Source of the DNA: Catenulispora pinisilvae
GTDB taxonomy: Bacteria > Actinomycetota > Actinomycetes > Streptomycetales > Catenulisporaceae
Direction of reading: 5' to 3'
Assembly: GCF_015356865.1 (NCBI RefSeq)
Contig: NZ_JAAFZA010000094.1
Span: 1 to 37,140, forward strand
Length of the DNA stretch: 37,140 nucleotides
A model generated the notes under the pieces. It made no database searches, was not told the origin of the DNA, and saw only the letters and a list, made by a program, of their open reading frames with translations. The translations under genes and the position numbers were made by a program. Positions 1 to 10,223 of the stretch are shown piece by piece; within the stretch, counting starts at the first letter, position 1, and each line of letters starts with the position of its first letter.

Positions 1-2
1 TC

Positions 3-740
3 CCGGCCCTGGCCCCCGCCGACCCCACCCACACCGCCGCCGGCACCGCACTGTCGGTCTGGGGCATCACCAGCGAACAGACCCGCGGACTGGTGGTCCT
101 GGACGTCTCCGGCTCCATGGGCATGACCGTCGACGGCCAGTTCGACCCCGCCACCCACGCCCCACTGACCCGGCTCCAGGTCACCGCCGCCGCCTGCGTG
201 GCCGGACTACCGATGTTCGGCGACAGCTCCGAACTCGGACTGTGGACCTTCACCACCAAGGACGCCGCCGACGGCGGCGGCACGGTCCACACCGAACTGG
301 TGCCGATGGGCCCACTGTCGGCACAGGTCGCGAACGGCCAGTCCCGGCGCGCGGCACTGAACACGGCACTGGGACAGGTGACGATCCAGCCGGGCAGCCG
401 CAACGGGCTCTACGACACCATCCTGGACGCCTACCAGACGGTGCTGACCGGCTGGGCGCCGAACGAGTCCAACGCGATCGTGGTGTTCACCGACGGCAAG
501 GACGACGGCCTGAACTCGATGACCGCCGACCAGCTGATCACCAAGCTCGACGCGCTGAAGGCGGCCAACCCGAACCACCCGGTCCGGGTGATGATCGTGG
601 CCCTGGGCAGCGGCGTGGACCTCACCACGCTGTCGAAGATCACCGCCGCCGCCAACGGGCAGGCCCTGCACGCCGACACCCCGGCCGACATCGGCTCCGC
701 GGTGATCGCCGGGTTCGCCGGACGGCTGTCTGATCAGTGA
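3..740 (+). CDS. VWA-domain protein, C-terminal part (5' end outside the window)
   Basis: The frame is open from the first bases of the window, so the gene begins upstream; the GTG at 93 is internal. The visible part is a von Willebrand factor A domain. It carries the metal-binding MIDAS signature DVSGS (in VVLDVSGSMG), followed about 110 residues later by the second hallmark strand VFTDGKDD. It ends with VIAGFAGRLSDQ and a TGA at 738-740. In actinomycetes, C-terminal VWA domains of this kind often follow a periplasmic substrate-binding-like domain in a secreted or lipid-anchored protein. That is a family expectation and cannot be seen here. The VWA assignment is secure; the function of the whole protein is not. 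The next 790 bases hold no convincing gene. Confidence 0.85.
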   Translation, partial: PALAPADPTHTAAGTALSVWGITSEQTRGLVVLDVSGSMGMTVDGQFDPATHAPLTRLQVTAAACVAGLPMFGDSSELGLWTFTTKDAADGGGTVHTELVPMGPLSAQVANGQSRRAALNTALGQVTIQPGSRNGLYDTILDAYQTVLTGWAPNESNAIVVFTDGKDDGLNSMTADQLITKLDALKAANPNHPVRVMIVALGSGVDLTTLSKITAAANGQALHADTPADIGSAVIAGFAGRLSDQ

Positions 741-978
741 GTGGCGGGTTGGCTCGGGGCCGGTTCGCGGCTTGGCTCAGCGCTGACTCGGGGGCTGGCT
801 CGGGGGCCGGCTCCCGGGCTCGCTCGCGGATCGGCCGGCGAGCCGCTTCCCGCGCTGGTCCGCGGGCTGATGCTATAGCGGATTGGTATATCAGTTCGAT
901 ACATTAGGAGCGCCGCGATGGCCTTCGCGACGATCGGATGTCGATCTGGACCGAACGCGACCACGAGATCACCGATCT
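741..978. other. Non-coding stretch with GC-rich short repeats
   Basis: From 741 to about 865 the DNA repeats variants of GGCTCGGGGGC, giving a low-complexity GC-rich tract directly after the VWA gene. From about 870 it turns AT-richer (ggattggtatatcagttc, then gatacattaggag). This could be promoter DNA or the remains of a lost gene. No reading frame here looks like a real protein. A 14-codon frame at 938-982 was considered and not called. Confidence 0.5.
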
Positions 979-1243
979 TTAGAGCGACCGAGGATTGGTG
1001 GCCGGGCGGGCTGAGCGACATTGGGAAACCAGCGTCGGAGCTCCGAGCCTGGCCGCACCGGTGCCTTGCGGCGCTGCGCTTGCAAGCCCATCGCCCACGA
1101 CGCTCGTGCCAATTTGCGCGCAGGCGCGGGCCGGGTCGAGGGCGATGGTCCGGCACGCCCAGCCTCGTTCCCGCCGAGTTTTCCGTGCGCTGCGGCGGCT
1201 GCGCCGCCTCGCCAGACCGGCCACCAATCCTCGGTCGCTCTTA
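979..1243. mobile_element. MITE-like element with 24-bp perfect terminal inverted repeats and a TTA target duplication
   Basis: A perfect inverted repeat bounds a 259-bp segment: left arm 982-1005 (GAGCGACCGAGG... ...GGTGGCCGG), right arm 1217-1240 as its reverse complement. Both arms are directly flanked by TTA (979-981 and 1241-1243), which fits a 3-bp target-site duplication of the TNA type used by some IS5-family transposases (family knowledge). The interior is itself roughly palindromic (for example cccatcgccc near 1088 against gggcgatgg near 1140) and encodes no transposase. It therefore looks like a non-autonomous miniature element. The parent transposase family is inference. Confidence 0.6.
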
Positions 1244-1320
1244 GGCAAGCCGCCCCTAAGAGACAACACCGACGAAAGCAAAGCTCAAAGGGAACTCAGG
1301 GCAACGAACCACTGACCACC

Positions 1321-1354
1321 CGCTTGCGTCTAGTCAGTAGTGACTATGCAAGCG
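1321..1354. promoter_or_regulatory. Long hairpin / dyad
   Basis: Arms CGCTTGC (1321-1327) and GCAAGCG (1348-1354) enclose TAGTCA (1331-1336) and TGACTA (1341-1346), with a GTAG loop. The result is a strong stem with one asymmetric bulge. There is no T-run, so it could be an operator or an actinobacterial-type terminator. It lies in the non-coding stretch before the DUF5999 gene. Confidence 0.5.
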
Positions 1355-1398
1355 AGCCTCGGGGCCACACCAGAGCACTACATTCCCCGAATGCCCGA

Positions 1399-1408
1399 GT
1401 CACGTGAC
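1399..1408. promoter_or_regulatory. Perfect 10-bp palindrome GTCACGTGAC
   Basis: This self-complementary 10-mer lies 125 bases upstream of the DUF5999 start, in AT-richer intergenic DNA. It is a plausible regulator-binding site, but nothing in the sequence identifies the regulator. Confidence 0.35.
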
Positions 1409-1532
1409 CGGATTTCCCTGCGCGGAACGGTGTGACGCGCGACACTAGGAGCACTGGTTCAGACCACACCTCGAACCACGGCACGGCGACCGCCTGAAAC
1501 GGCCGCCCCGACGACGAAGAAGAAGTACGACC

Positions 1533-1766
1533 ATGACAACGATGACCGCCCACCGGCCCGGCTCCGCGCACGTGTGCCACCACCTCCCCTGCTGTCCAGG
1601 CTCGACCGCCCCCGACCGGGACGCCGCCCTGGTCGTGTCCGCACACCCGGAGCAGGGCTGGTCCCTGCTGTGCAACGGGATCGTGTCCTTCGACGACACC
1701 GGCGAGCTGCTGCCCGACGGCCAGGCGATCGCCCCGCACCGCCCGACGGACCGCTTCGCAGCCTGA
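1533..1766 (+). CDS. DUF5999 family small protein
   Basis: This 77-residue protein has the typical layout of the short actinobacterial family DUF5999. There is a Cys/His-rich start (HVCHHLPCCP, residues about 13-22), then HPEQGWSLLCNGIVSF and FDDTGELLPDG, ending in IAPHRP. The cluster of three Cys and two or three His suggests metal binding, but no function is established for the family. The ATG at 1533 follows the purine-rich stretch gaagaagaag. A second ATG three codons later is an alternative start. The gene stands alone, with dyads upstream (1321-1354, 1399-1408) and a hairpin terminator downstream (1891-1910). Confidence 0.8.
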   Translation: MTTMTAHRPGSAHVCHHLPCCPGSTAPDRDAALVVSAHPEQGWSLLCNGIVSFDDTGELLPDGQAIAPHRPTDRFAA

Positions 1767-1890
1767 GGCACCATGCCCGACTAGCGCTCAACCTGCATTC
1801 GGCCAGTACTCGACCAGTAATCATCAGAGACGACCGATAATCGCCTCACCGCCTATCCGTCCATAGAACAGACCCACCCGGGGGAGATCC

Positions 1891-1910
1891 GGGTCCGGCC
1901 ATCCGGACCC
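1891..1910. terminator. Hairpin terminator between convergent genes
   Basis: GGGTCCGG-CCAT-CCGGACCC is a perfect 8-bp stem with a 4-base loop. It sits in the 328-base gap between the DUF5999 gene and the oppositely oriented phosphotransferase gene, so it may serve both. Confidence 0.6.
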
Positions 1911-1937
1911 GCCGGCCCTCGGTGCTGATCCCACTTT

Positions 1938-1969
1938 CTTCTGGGACCGCTGACTTCTGGGACGGCTGA
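1938..1969. repeat. Tandem 16-bp repeat, two copies
   Basis: CTTCTGGGACCGCTGA (1938-1953) is followed immediately by the same 16-mer with one substitution (1954-1969). It is non-coding, and nothing else is seen in the 1911-2094 part of the gap. Confidence 0.6.
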
Positions 1970-2094
1970 TCGATCCGGCATCGACAGCCAGACCCGCCCG
2001 CCGCGAGACGTTCCGCCGCGGCAACGGCGTTCTAGGAAGCCGCTGAGCTTCCCGCCTGATATCCCCCCTGTAGCTTTTCGGGCTCTGAAATGCC

Positions 2095-2841
2095 CTACCC
2101 CAGCGCTGCGGCGAACGTGTCGCGATGCCGTCCGATGTGGTCGATGTTCCGCAGGTAGTAGCTGTCGTGGCCCTCCGCGACGTGCCGGGAGAACGCCGGA
2201 TGACCCGCGGCAGCCTGCGCCCGCATGAAACCCACCAGGTGATCCAGCCGCGCGATGACGGTGTCGAGCAGCACGGCCCGGTCCCCGGCGGCGAGGTCGT
2301 AGGCGTCGGCGAACAACGCCAGGCGCCGGGCCTGTTCCACGGCGGGTGCGCCGTCCTCGACGAGTTGGACGAAGCGGTAGGCCGCGTAGGCGACGTCCCA
2401 GACCCGCGGCGCCGGGTGCGCGGTGTCGAAGTCGATCAGGGCCACCGGATGGCCGCTCCGGAAGACGGTGTTGTAGGGCGCGACGTCTCCATGGCAGACC
2501 ACTTCCGCCGGTTCGCGGGGCTCGAAGTACCAGGCGGCGTCCGGCGGCGGGACGAAGCCGAGGCTCGCGTCGTGCAGGACCCGGAGCAGGACCGCCACTT
2601 CGACGAGCACTTCATCGGGAACCACGGCCTCCGAATCCGGGACTTCGCCCGGCAGGAAGTCGAGGATCTCGCGCCCTTCGGCGTCGAAGCCGTGAGCGCG
2701 CGGCGCACCGGCGAAGCCTTTCGCCGCGAGGTGTTCCAGCAGCGCGTGGACGGCCGGCGACCACTGCCCCGCCGGCCGATGGACGCGGTCGCCGATTCGC
2801 AGGACGGTGTTCACCCCGCCGGCCATGGGTTCGCTGGTCAT
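2095..2841 (-). CDS. Aminoglycoside phosphotransferase (APH)-family kinase
   Basis: This 248-residue protein has the catalytic core of the APH/choline kinase fold. The catalytic loop is VVCHGDVAPYNTVF (His117, Asp119, Asn124) and the metal-binding segment is VALIDFDTAHPAPRVWDVA (Asp137). The N-terminal lobe is short, as is common in small APH-like proteins. Family members phosphorylate small hydroxylated molecules such as antibiotics, sugars or homoserine; the substrate cannot be read from the sequence. The ATG at 2841 has no clear Shine-Dalgarno sequence. The gene is monocistronic: it is convergent with DUF5999 and diverges from the exonuclease across about 150 bases. Confidence 0.85.
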   Translation of the reverse strand: MTSEPMAGGVNTVLRIGDRVHRPAGQWSPAVHALLEHLAAKGFAGAPRAHGFDAEGREILDFLPGEVPDSEAVVPDEVLVEVAVLLRVLHDASLGFVPPPDAAWYFEPREPAEVVCHGDVAPYNTVFRSGHPVALIDFDTAHPAPRVWDVAYAAYRFVQLVEDGAPAVEQARRLALFADAYDLAAGDRAVLLDTVIARLDHLVGFMRAQAAAGHPAFSRHVAEGHDSYYLRNIDHIGRHRDTFAAALG

Positions 2842-2989
2842 TCGGAGATGGTGCCATGCGGGTGGTTGGCCGCCAGCGGCTGGGTGGTTTTGGTTGAGTC
2901 GCTCAGCGGTGATCTTAAGGGCCTGTTATTGCGCGATCAATCCGCCGGTTGCGGCCCGCGCCTGGCCACCCGCGCACTAGGCTTGTCCG

Positions 2990-3709
2990 ATGACCAAAAT
3001 GTCCGCGCCCGACGCCCCGACTCCGGCCCTGCTGCGCGATCCCGCGCTGGTCGGGACGACCTTCGTGGTGCTGGACTTCGAAGGCACGACGCCGCGTGGG
3101 TACTCCCCCGAGCCGGTCGAGGTCGCCGCGATCGCGCTGCGCCGGGACGGCGATGACGGCGACGGTGACGGTCGCGACGGCGGCACCGGCCACCGCTGGC
3201 AACAGCTCTGGTCCTTCGACGCGCTGATGAAGCCGCCGGCCCACGCCGCCGTCACCGACTTCGACACCTTGCAACACGGCATCACCGCCGCGATGGTCGC
3301 CGACCGTCCGGGCGCGGCCACCGTACTCGCGCAGTTCGACGCCCAGGTGGGCGCCGGGCCGCACCTGCTCGTGGCGCACAACACCACCATGGAGGGCGGG
3401 ATCATCTACCGGTACCGGGACGACTGCCCGGCGCTGGCGGCCACGCACCTGCTCGACACCGTGAAGCTGGCACGGGCCCTGCTGCCGGACGCGCCGGGCT
3501 ACGGCCTGGACGCGCTGATCGACCACCTGCGCCTGCCCCGGCCGGCCACCCGGCACCGGGCGATGCCCGACGTCGAGGTGACCGTCGCGCTGTTCGAGCA
3601 GCTGCTGGAGGTGGCCGCCACCCGCGGGCTGCGAGACCTGGCCGATGTCGTCAGGGTCTGCGGATCCACTGCCAAGGCGACGCTCCCGATTCAGGACTCG
3701 ATCTTCTGA
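2990..3709 (+). CDS. DnaQ-like 3'-5' exonuclease domain protein
   Basis: This 239-residue protein has an RNase-H-fold exonuclease of the DEDDh type. Exo I is VVLDFEGTTP (Asp29, Glu31) followed by VEVAAIAL. Exo II is LVAHNTTMEGGII (residues 127-139). The acidic substrate-binding segment is ATHLLDTVKLARALLP. Exo III is HRAMPDVEVT (His189, Asp194). The usual Exo II aspartate (HNxxFD) appears as Glu135. A short Asp/Gly-rich insertion (residues 53-66) sits after strand 2. Family members trim DNA or RNA 3' ends, as proofreading subunits or repair nucleases. The start has no Shine-Dalgarno sequence; TAGGCT lies 6 bases ahead of the ATG, which suggests a leaderless transcript. Confidence 0.8.
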   Translation: MTKMSAPDAPTPALLRDPALVGTTFVVLDFEGTTPRGYSPEPVEVAAIALRRDGDDGDGDGRDGGTGHRWQQLWSFDALMKPPAHAAVTDFDTLQHGITAAMVADRPGAATVLAQFDAQVGAGPHLLVAHNTTMEGGIIYRYRDDCPALAATHLLDTVKLARALLPDAPGYGLDALIDHLRLPRPATRHRAMPDVEVTVALFEQLLEVAATRGLRDLADVVRVCGSTAKATLPIQDSIF

Positions 3710-3716
3710 TCCGGCC

Positions 3717-3818
3717 GGTCTGACTCGATCGGTCTGACTCCGATCACTCTGACCTCCAGTGCTGCTTCGACTTCAAATGCTGCCTTGGCTTCTCAGGTGC
3801 TGCTTCGACTTCAAGTGC
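3717..3818. repeat. Short direct repeats downstream of the exonuclease gene
   Basis: There are two tandem copies of GGTCTGACTC(C)GATC (3717-3730, 3731-3745). After these come two 23-base copies of a unit containing GTGCTGCTTCGACTTCAA (3758-3780, 3796-3818) with a 38-base period. The repeats are non-coding and of unknown role. Confidence 0.6.
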
Positions 3819-3851
3819 CGTATTCGCTTCTCCCTCTCCCTCGGCGTTCGC

Positions 3852-3930
3852 TATGATCGGCCCCATGTTCATCACCTCACGTGCGTAAGGACCCACGTCG
3901 ACCGCTGCGGCCACCGGCCGTGTCGCGGTC
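3852..3930 (+). promoter_or_regulatory. Candidate promoter and attenuator-like leader of the MFS gene
   Basis: TATGAT at 3852-3857 is a near-consensus -10 box and would place the transcript start at or next to the ATG at 3865. No good -35 is visible. Downstream lies a strong hairpin: GACCGC (3900-3905) pairs with GCGGTC (3925-3930), and CGGCC (3908-3912) pairs with GGCCG (3916-3920). The hairpin lies between a 7-codon frame (3865-3888) and the MFS start at 3975. This order resembles ribosome-mediated attenuators of actinobacterial drug-export and ribosome-protection genes. The regulatory role is inference. Confidence 0.45.
3865..3888 (+). CDS. Candidate 7-residue leader peptide MFITSRA
   Basis: ATG at 3865 reads MFITSRA and stops at TAA 3886-3888. 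The -10-like TATGAT ends 7 bases before the ATG, so the peptide would be translated from a leaderless mRNA. It precedes the hairpin at 3900-3930 and the MFS transporter. Such a short frame occurs easily by chance; its position is the only support. Confidence 0.35.
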   Translation: MFITSRA

Positions 3931-3974
3931 CGTCGGCGTCCCCGCAAGTGATCTCACGGTGAGGAACAACTCCC

Positions 3975-5294
3975 TTGTCTTCGTACCTGGCGGTACTCCG
4001 CCTGCCCTCCGCCGCGCGCACATTCGCCACGGCCCTCATCGGACGGCTGTCCTACGGCACGGTCTTCCTGTCCATGACCCTCGCACTGGCCTCCGGCCCC
4101 GGCTCCGTCGGGCGTGCCGGCGCGGTCGTGGCCGTCTTCGCGCTGTCCGTGGCCGCCCTGGCACCCCTGCGCGCCCGCCTGATCGACCGGCACGGCATCC
4201 GGCGTGTGCTGCTGCCCCTGGCGCTGTCCTACGCCGCCGCACTGCTGGGCATCACGGCCGCCACCTGGCGCCCCGGCGCACCGCTCTGGCTCCTCGAAAC
4301 CCTCGCCCTCGCCGCCGGCGCCGCGGCTCCGCCGCTGGGGCCGACCATGCGCACCCTGTGGCGAACGATGTGCGGCGATGACCAAGCCCTGATGCAGCGG
4401 GCGTTCAGCCTGGACACGGTCGCCGAGGAGGTGATCGGGGTCAGCGGGCCGCTGCTGGTCGGGCTGCTGATCCTGGTCGCGAACCCGGCGGTCGGGGTGC
4501 TGCTCAGCGCGGTGCTGGTGGCGGTGGGGACGGTCGCGATGATGACGTCGCCGGTGGTCGGGCTGGCTTCGACCGCTGCTCGGGCGACGGGCAGCGAGCG
4601 AGGCACACGGGCCGGTCGGGTCCGGGTCCGGGACCGAAACCGGGACCAAAACGGGAACCGGAACCGGAACCGGGGCACGCTGTCGCGGATCGCCGAGCCG
4701 GTGTTCGCCGCGACCGGTGTGGGGCTGGGCCTCGGCGCGCAGAGCCTGGCGATCGTGGCCTTCGCGATGCGGCACCATCAGCCCTCAGCGATAGCCTGGG
4801 CCGACGCCGGTATGTCAGTCGGCAGCATCCTCGGCGGCCTCGTCTACGGCACCGTCGACTGGCCGATCCCCAGCCGCGCCCGGCTCCCACTCCTGACCGC
4901 CGCCCTCGGCCTGAGTATCGCGGCCGCCGGACTCGCGCCGAATGTCTGGACCCTGACGGCCATCACCACCGCCACCGGCCTGTTCGTGTCGCCGCTGATG
5001 ACCTGCGCCTACCTCGTCGGCGACGAGCTCGCCGCCGAACAGTCCCGCACCAGCGCCGGCATGTGGGTCAACAACGCCTACAACGCCGGTTCCTCGGCCG
5101 GCTACGCGGCGATGGGACCGGCGCTGGCCCGCCTGTCGCTGTCTGGATGCTTCGCCCTGGCGGCCGCCCCGGTGCTGCTGGCCGCGGGCACGGCCCGGAT
5201 CTGGCGCGTCCGGATCACGAAGGCGACGCCGAACGCCGCAGTAGCGATCGCCGAGGCATCGGCGCAGGCACCGGCGACATCAGCCGCTGTCTAG
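3975..5294 (+). CDS. MFS transporter
   Basis: This 439-residue protein is almost entirely hydrophobic, with about twelve predicted membrane helices and the RARLIDRHGIRRVLLP loop between helices 2 and 3, typical of major facilitator exporters. The YLVGDELAAEQSRTSAGMWVNNAYNAG segment in the second half is also MFS-like. The TTG at 3975 is the only in-frame start with a usable ribosome site (GAGG at 3961-3964). The cytoplasmic loop between helices 6 and 7 is encoded by degenerate 6-base repeats (4617-4675) giving alternating Arg with Asn or Asp. The substrate is unknown; drug or metabolite efflux is the usual role. A possible leader-peptide attenuator lies upstream, and a strong terminator follows. 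Confidence 0.85.
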   Translation: MSSYLAVLRLPSAARTFATALIGRLSYGTVFLSMTLALASGPGSVGRAGAVVAVFALSVAALAPLRARLIDRHGIRRVLLPLALSYAAALLGITAATWRPGAPLWLLETLALAAGAAAPPLGPTMRTLWRTMCGDDQALMQRAFSLDTVAEEVIGVSGPLLVGLLILVANPAVGVLLSAVLVAVGTVAMMTSPVVGLASTAARATGSERGTRAGRVRVRDRNRDQNGNRNRNRGTLSRIAEPVFAATGVGLGLGAQSLAIVAFAMRHHQPSAIAWADAGMSVGSILGGLVYGTVDWPIPSRARLPLLTAALGLSIAAAGLAPNVWTLTAITTATGLFVSPLMTCAYLVGDELAAEQSRTSAGMWVNNAYNAGSSAGYAAMGPALARLSLSGCFALAAAPVLLAAGTARIWRVRITKATPNAAVAIAEASAQAPATSAAV

Positions 5295-5300
5295 CGAAAC

Positions 5301-5344
5301 GCCGGCGCCCCGCAGACCACGAACTCGGTCTGCGGGGCGCCGGC
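5301..5344. terminator. Strong bidirectional terminator
   Basis: An 18-bp perfect stem (5301-5318 with 5327-5344; GCCGGCGCCCC... at the left end) encloses an 8-base loop. It begins 6 bases after the MFS stop codon, between the convergent MFS and gcvP genes. Confidence 0.85.
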
Positions 5345-5348
5345 GCAC

Positions 5349-5398
5349 CATGGCTCGCTCAAGCCACCAACGCATGGCTCGCTCAAGCTCGCTCAAGC
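5349..5398. repeat. Direct repeats of GGCTCGCTCAAGC
   Basis: CATGGCTCGCTCAAGC occurs at 5349-5364 and 5373-5388. A shorter copy, GCTCGCTCAAGC, lies at 5387-5398. The copies lie just downstream of the gcvP stop and their function is unknown. Confidence 0.6.
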
Positions 5399-5409
5399 CA
5401 TCGGCGTAC

Positions 5410-8433
<3,024 letters not shown>

Positions 8434-8502
8434 TGTTGTGGCCTCTCAGGCGGACGCTCTTAGACGTCGGGTGGTGGATTCGCGCCTCCCGCGGATCCGT
8501 CC

Positions 8503-8697
8503 TCCCCCTCTGTCATGGAACCTGAGAGTTTCACCGCGGGCGGCCTGAACCGACCCACGGCTTACACCGTCGGTGAGGGCTTCCCAGAAGGTCCGCCCTA
8601 CTTTCCAGAGTTGCCTGCCCGAACGGTCCGTTTGCCTGAGAGTTTCCGGGGAGGGTTGCTCCTTCGGCGCCCACGAGAGGTCTCTCCCGTTCGAGGT
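8503..8697 (-). promoter_or_regulatory. Tandem glycine riboswitch upstream of gcvP
   Basis: On the minus strand the 5' leader of gcvP contains the conserved elements of both glycine aptamers. The first has GGGAGAG (8690-8684), GCGCCGAAGGAGCAA and AAACTCTCAGGCAAA. The second, after a short linker, has CTCTGGA, CACCGACGGTGTAAGCC, GAAACTCTCAGGT and a closing GACAGAGGGGGA (near 8503). This is the classical two-aptamer glycine sensor, which normally switches gcv genes on when glycine is abundant. About 70 bases separate it from the gcvP start. Confidence 0.95.
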
Positions 8698-8790
8698 AGT
8701 CAGCACTTACGAAGGTACCAGCGCCCCCACCGCCTGTTCTAATCCCGTTAACCGTTTGCCGTAACCATCCACCGGTGCTGAGCTGACCCG

Positions 8791-9606
8791 ATGACCTCCC
8801 CCACCCCCGACGAAGACCTCCTAACGATCTTCGACACCAGGATGCGCGCCACCGCCGAGCCGGACGAACCCGGCGCCCGCATCGAACACGCCGCCGGCAT
8901 CCGCCGCCAAATAGGCGCACACCCCACGGACTGGCACGGCATCCTCTACTCCGACCTGAACGCCACCACCGCCGACGCCGCGATCCAGGCACAGATCACC
9001 CACTTCCGAGCCCTCGGCACGGACTTCGAGTGGAAGCACTACCGCCACGACCAGCCCACGGATCTGGCCCACCGGCTACAAGCCGCCGGCTTCGTGGCCG
9101 ACGCCCCGGAAACCCTGTTCGTGGCGGAGATCACACAGCTCTCGGGCCCCGGGCAACCCGACGCCGGCCTGTCGGAATCCCTCCCGGACGGCATCTCCCT
9201 CCGCCCGGTCACCACCGAGGCCGACGCCGACCTGGTCGGCGAAGCATCCGACGCCGCATTCGGCAGCGGCGGCGCCCGAGCCCGCGACCGCGTCCTAGCC
9301 CGCCTGGCCGACGACCCGCAGACCGTGTGGACCTGGCTGGCCATGGCCGGCGACCAACCAGTGAGCGCCGCCCGCATGCTGGTCCACCCCGGCACCGGCT
9401 TCGCCAGCCTGTGGGGCGGCGGCACCGCCCCGCAATGGCGCGGACGCGGCATCTACCGGGCACTGGTGGCCCGGCGAATGCGGGTGGCCGCGGGCTTGGG
9501 GTGCGAGTACTTGCAGGTGGACGCGACGGATATGAGCCGACCGATTCTGGAGCGGCTGGGGTTTCGGGCTTTGAGTGTGACGACGCCTTACGAGTTCCGG
9601 CTCTGA
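8791..9606 (+). CDS. GNAT family N-acetyltransferase, 271 residues
   Basis: The C-terminal half is a GNAT domain. DGISLRPVTTEADADLVGEA opens it, WTWLAMAGDQPVSAARMLV forms the central strands, PQWRGRGIYRALVARRM is the acetyl-CoA motif A (Q/R-x-x-G-x-G), and PILERLGFRALSVTTPYEF ends it. The N-terminal half (residues 1-125) looks like a degenerate second GNAT-like domain that includes HRLQAAGFVADAPETLFV, a layout common in two-domain actinobacterial GNATs. The acceptor is unknown. This protein is not closely similar to the three smaller GNATs of the cassette region. No Shine-Dalgarno sequence precedes the ATG. The gene ends one base before the stop of the convergent GNAT gene. Confidence 0.85.
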   Translation: MTSPTPDEDLLTIFDTRMRATAEPDEPGARIEHAAGIRRQIGAHPTDWHGILYSDLNATTADAAIQAQITHFRALGTDFEWKHYRHDQPTDLAHRLQAAGFVADAPETLFVAEITQLSGPGQPDAGLSESLPDGISLRPVTTEADADLVGEASDAAFGSGGARARDRVLARLADDPQTVWTWLAMAGDQPVSAARMLVHPGTGFASLWGGGTAPQWRGRGIYRALVARRMRVAAGLGCEYLQVDATDMSRPILERLGFRALSVTTPYEFRL

Positions 9607-10153
9607 TCAGTCGACAGGGACCTGCGGGACTGTCGCTCCATTGGCGTGGCCGTTTCGGAGCAGCGTGGTCCTTCCACCGAGCAGCAAGGACATCACCATC
9701 CGATCCTCGCCAGGGCCGAAGTGATTCATGCCCTCTCCGGTGACGATGAAGCCGGAGATCTCGTAGAGGCGCCGGGCGATCTTGTTTCTCGGCTTGACCA
9801 GGAGACGGATGACTTCCATGTCGTGATCCTGCAGATGCTGGATGGTCGCCCAAAGCAGCAGCTGGCCCCAGCCGCGCCGCTGCCGCTGGGGGGTGGATCG
9901 CCATCCCGACGATCCATCCGACGGTGGGATCCTCGCCACGGGCGTTCACAGAGTGCGCCCAGACGCCCTCGTCATCTTCGGCCAGCAGCCACAGGGCCCC
10001 GGACGGATCAAAGATCACGTCGAGCGCGCTACGCGTCAGGCTGTTGGTTCCGAACGCGGTGGCTTCCAACTCGGCGATCGCGGACAGATCGCTCTTCTTG
10101 ACGCCGCGCAGCCGCGGAGAATCGTAAGCCTCCATCTCACTACCCATTCCCAT
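9607..10153 (-). pseudogene. GNAT acetyltransferase gene interrupted by a frameshift (GNAT1 of the cassette region)
   Basis: The first 88 or so codons (from ATG 10153) read a GNAT N-terminus: KKSDLSAIAELEATAFG, LWLLAEDDEGVWAHS, DPTVGWIVGMAIHP. The frame then runs off into nonsense. The missing half lies in the next frame down to the TGA at 9607: QRQRRGWGQLLLWATIQHL (motif A), RLLVKPRNKIARRLYEISGF, FGPGEDRMVMSLLL. The switch falls at a run of six G on the plus strand (9888-9893). With five G, the protein would read AIHPQRQRRGWGQ and be intact at about 181 residues. It resembles the GNATs at 16046 and 21512. The cause may be a real mutation, phase variation or a sequencing error. It lies divergent from cassette A with 70 bases between. 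Confidence 0.85.
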
Positions 10154-10223
10154 GTATCAGACCCCTGTAACCGGGTAAGGCTGTCGCTGGTAGAGGCCCG
10201 CAGCTGGTCAGGGGGACACGGCA
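10154..10223. promoter_or_regulatory. Divergent promoter region between GNAT1 and cassette A
   Basis: These seventy bases separate the oppositely oriented GNAT1 and the first gene of cassette A, so the promoters for both should lie here. TGTATCAG occurs at 10153-10160. Its TGTATCA core recurs upstream of both membrane-protein genes of this locus (15044-15050 and 22869-22875, opposite strand). GGGGG at 10211-10215 is the ribosome site for the TTG at 10224. I cannot place -10/-35 boxes with confidence. Confidence 0.4.

Noticed and set aside
938..982. A 14-codon frame (MSIWTERDHEITDL) ending at the left edge of the element, considered as a gene cut by the insertion
   Set aside because: Removing the element and one TTA still leaves CTT-TAG, so the stop existed before insertion. 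The peptide is too short to call.
918..1244. Open frames across the inverted-repeat element
   Set aside because: The frames have no family resemblance and no coherent codon use, and they run through both terminal repeats. The dyad structure explains the conservation-like look better.
8791..9606. Membership of the 271-residue GNAT in the cassette system
   Set aside because: It is a two-domain GNAT of a different type with no close likeness to GNAT1-3. Adjacency to GNAT1 is tail-to-tail only.
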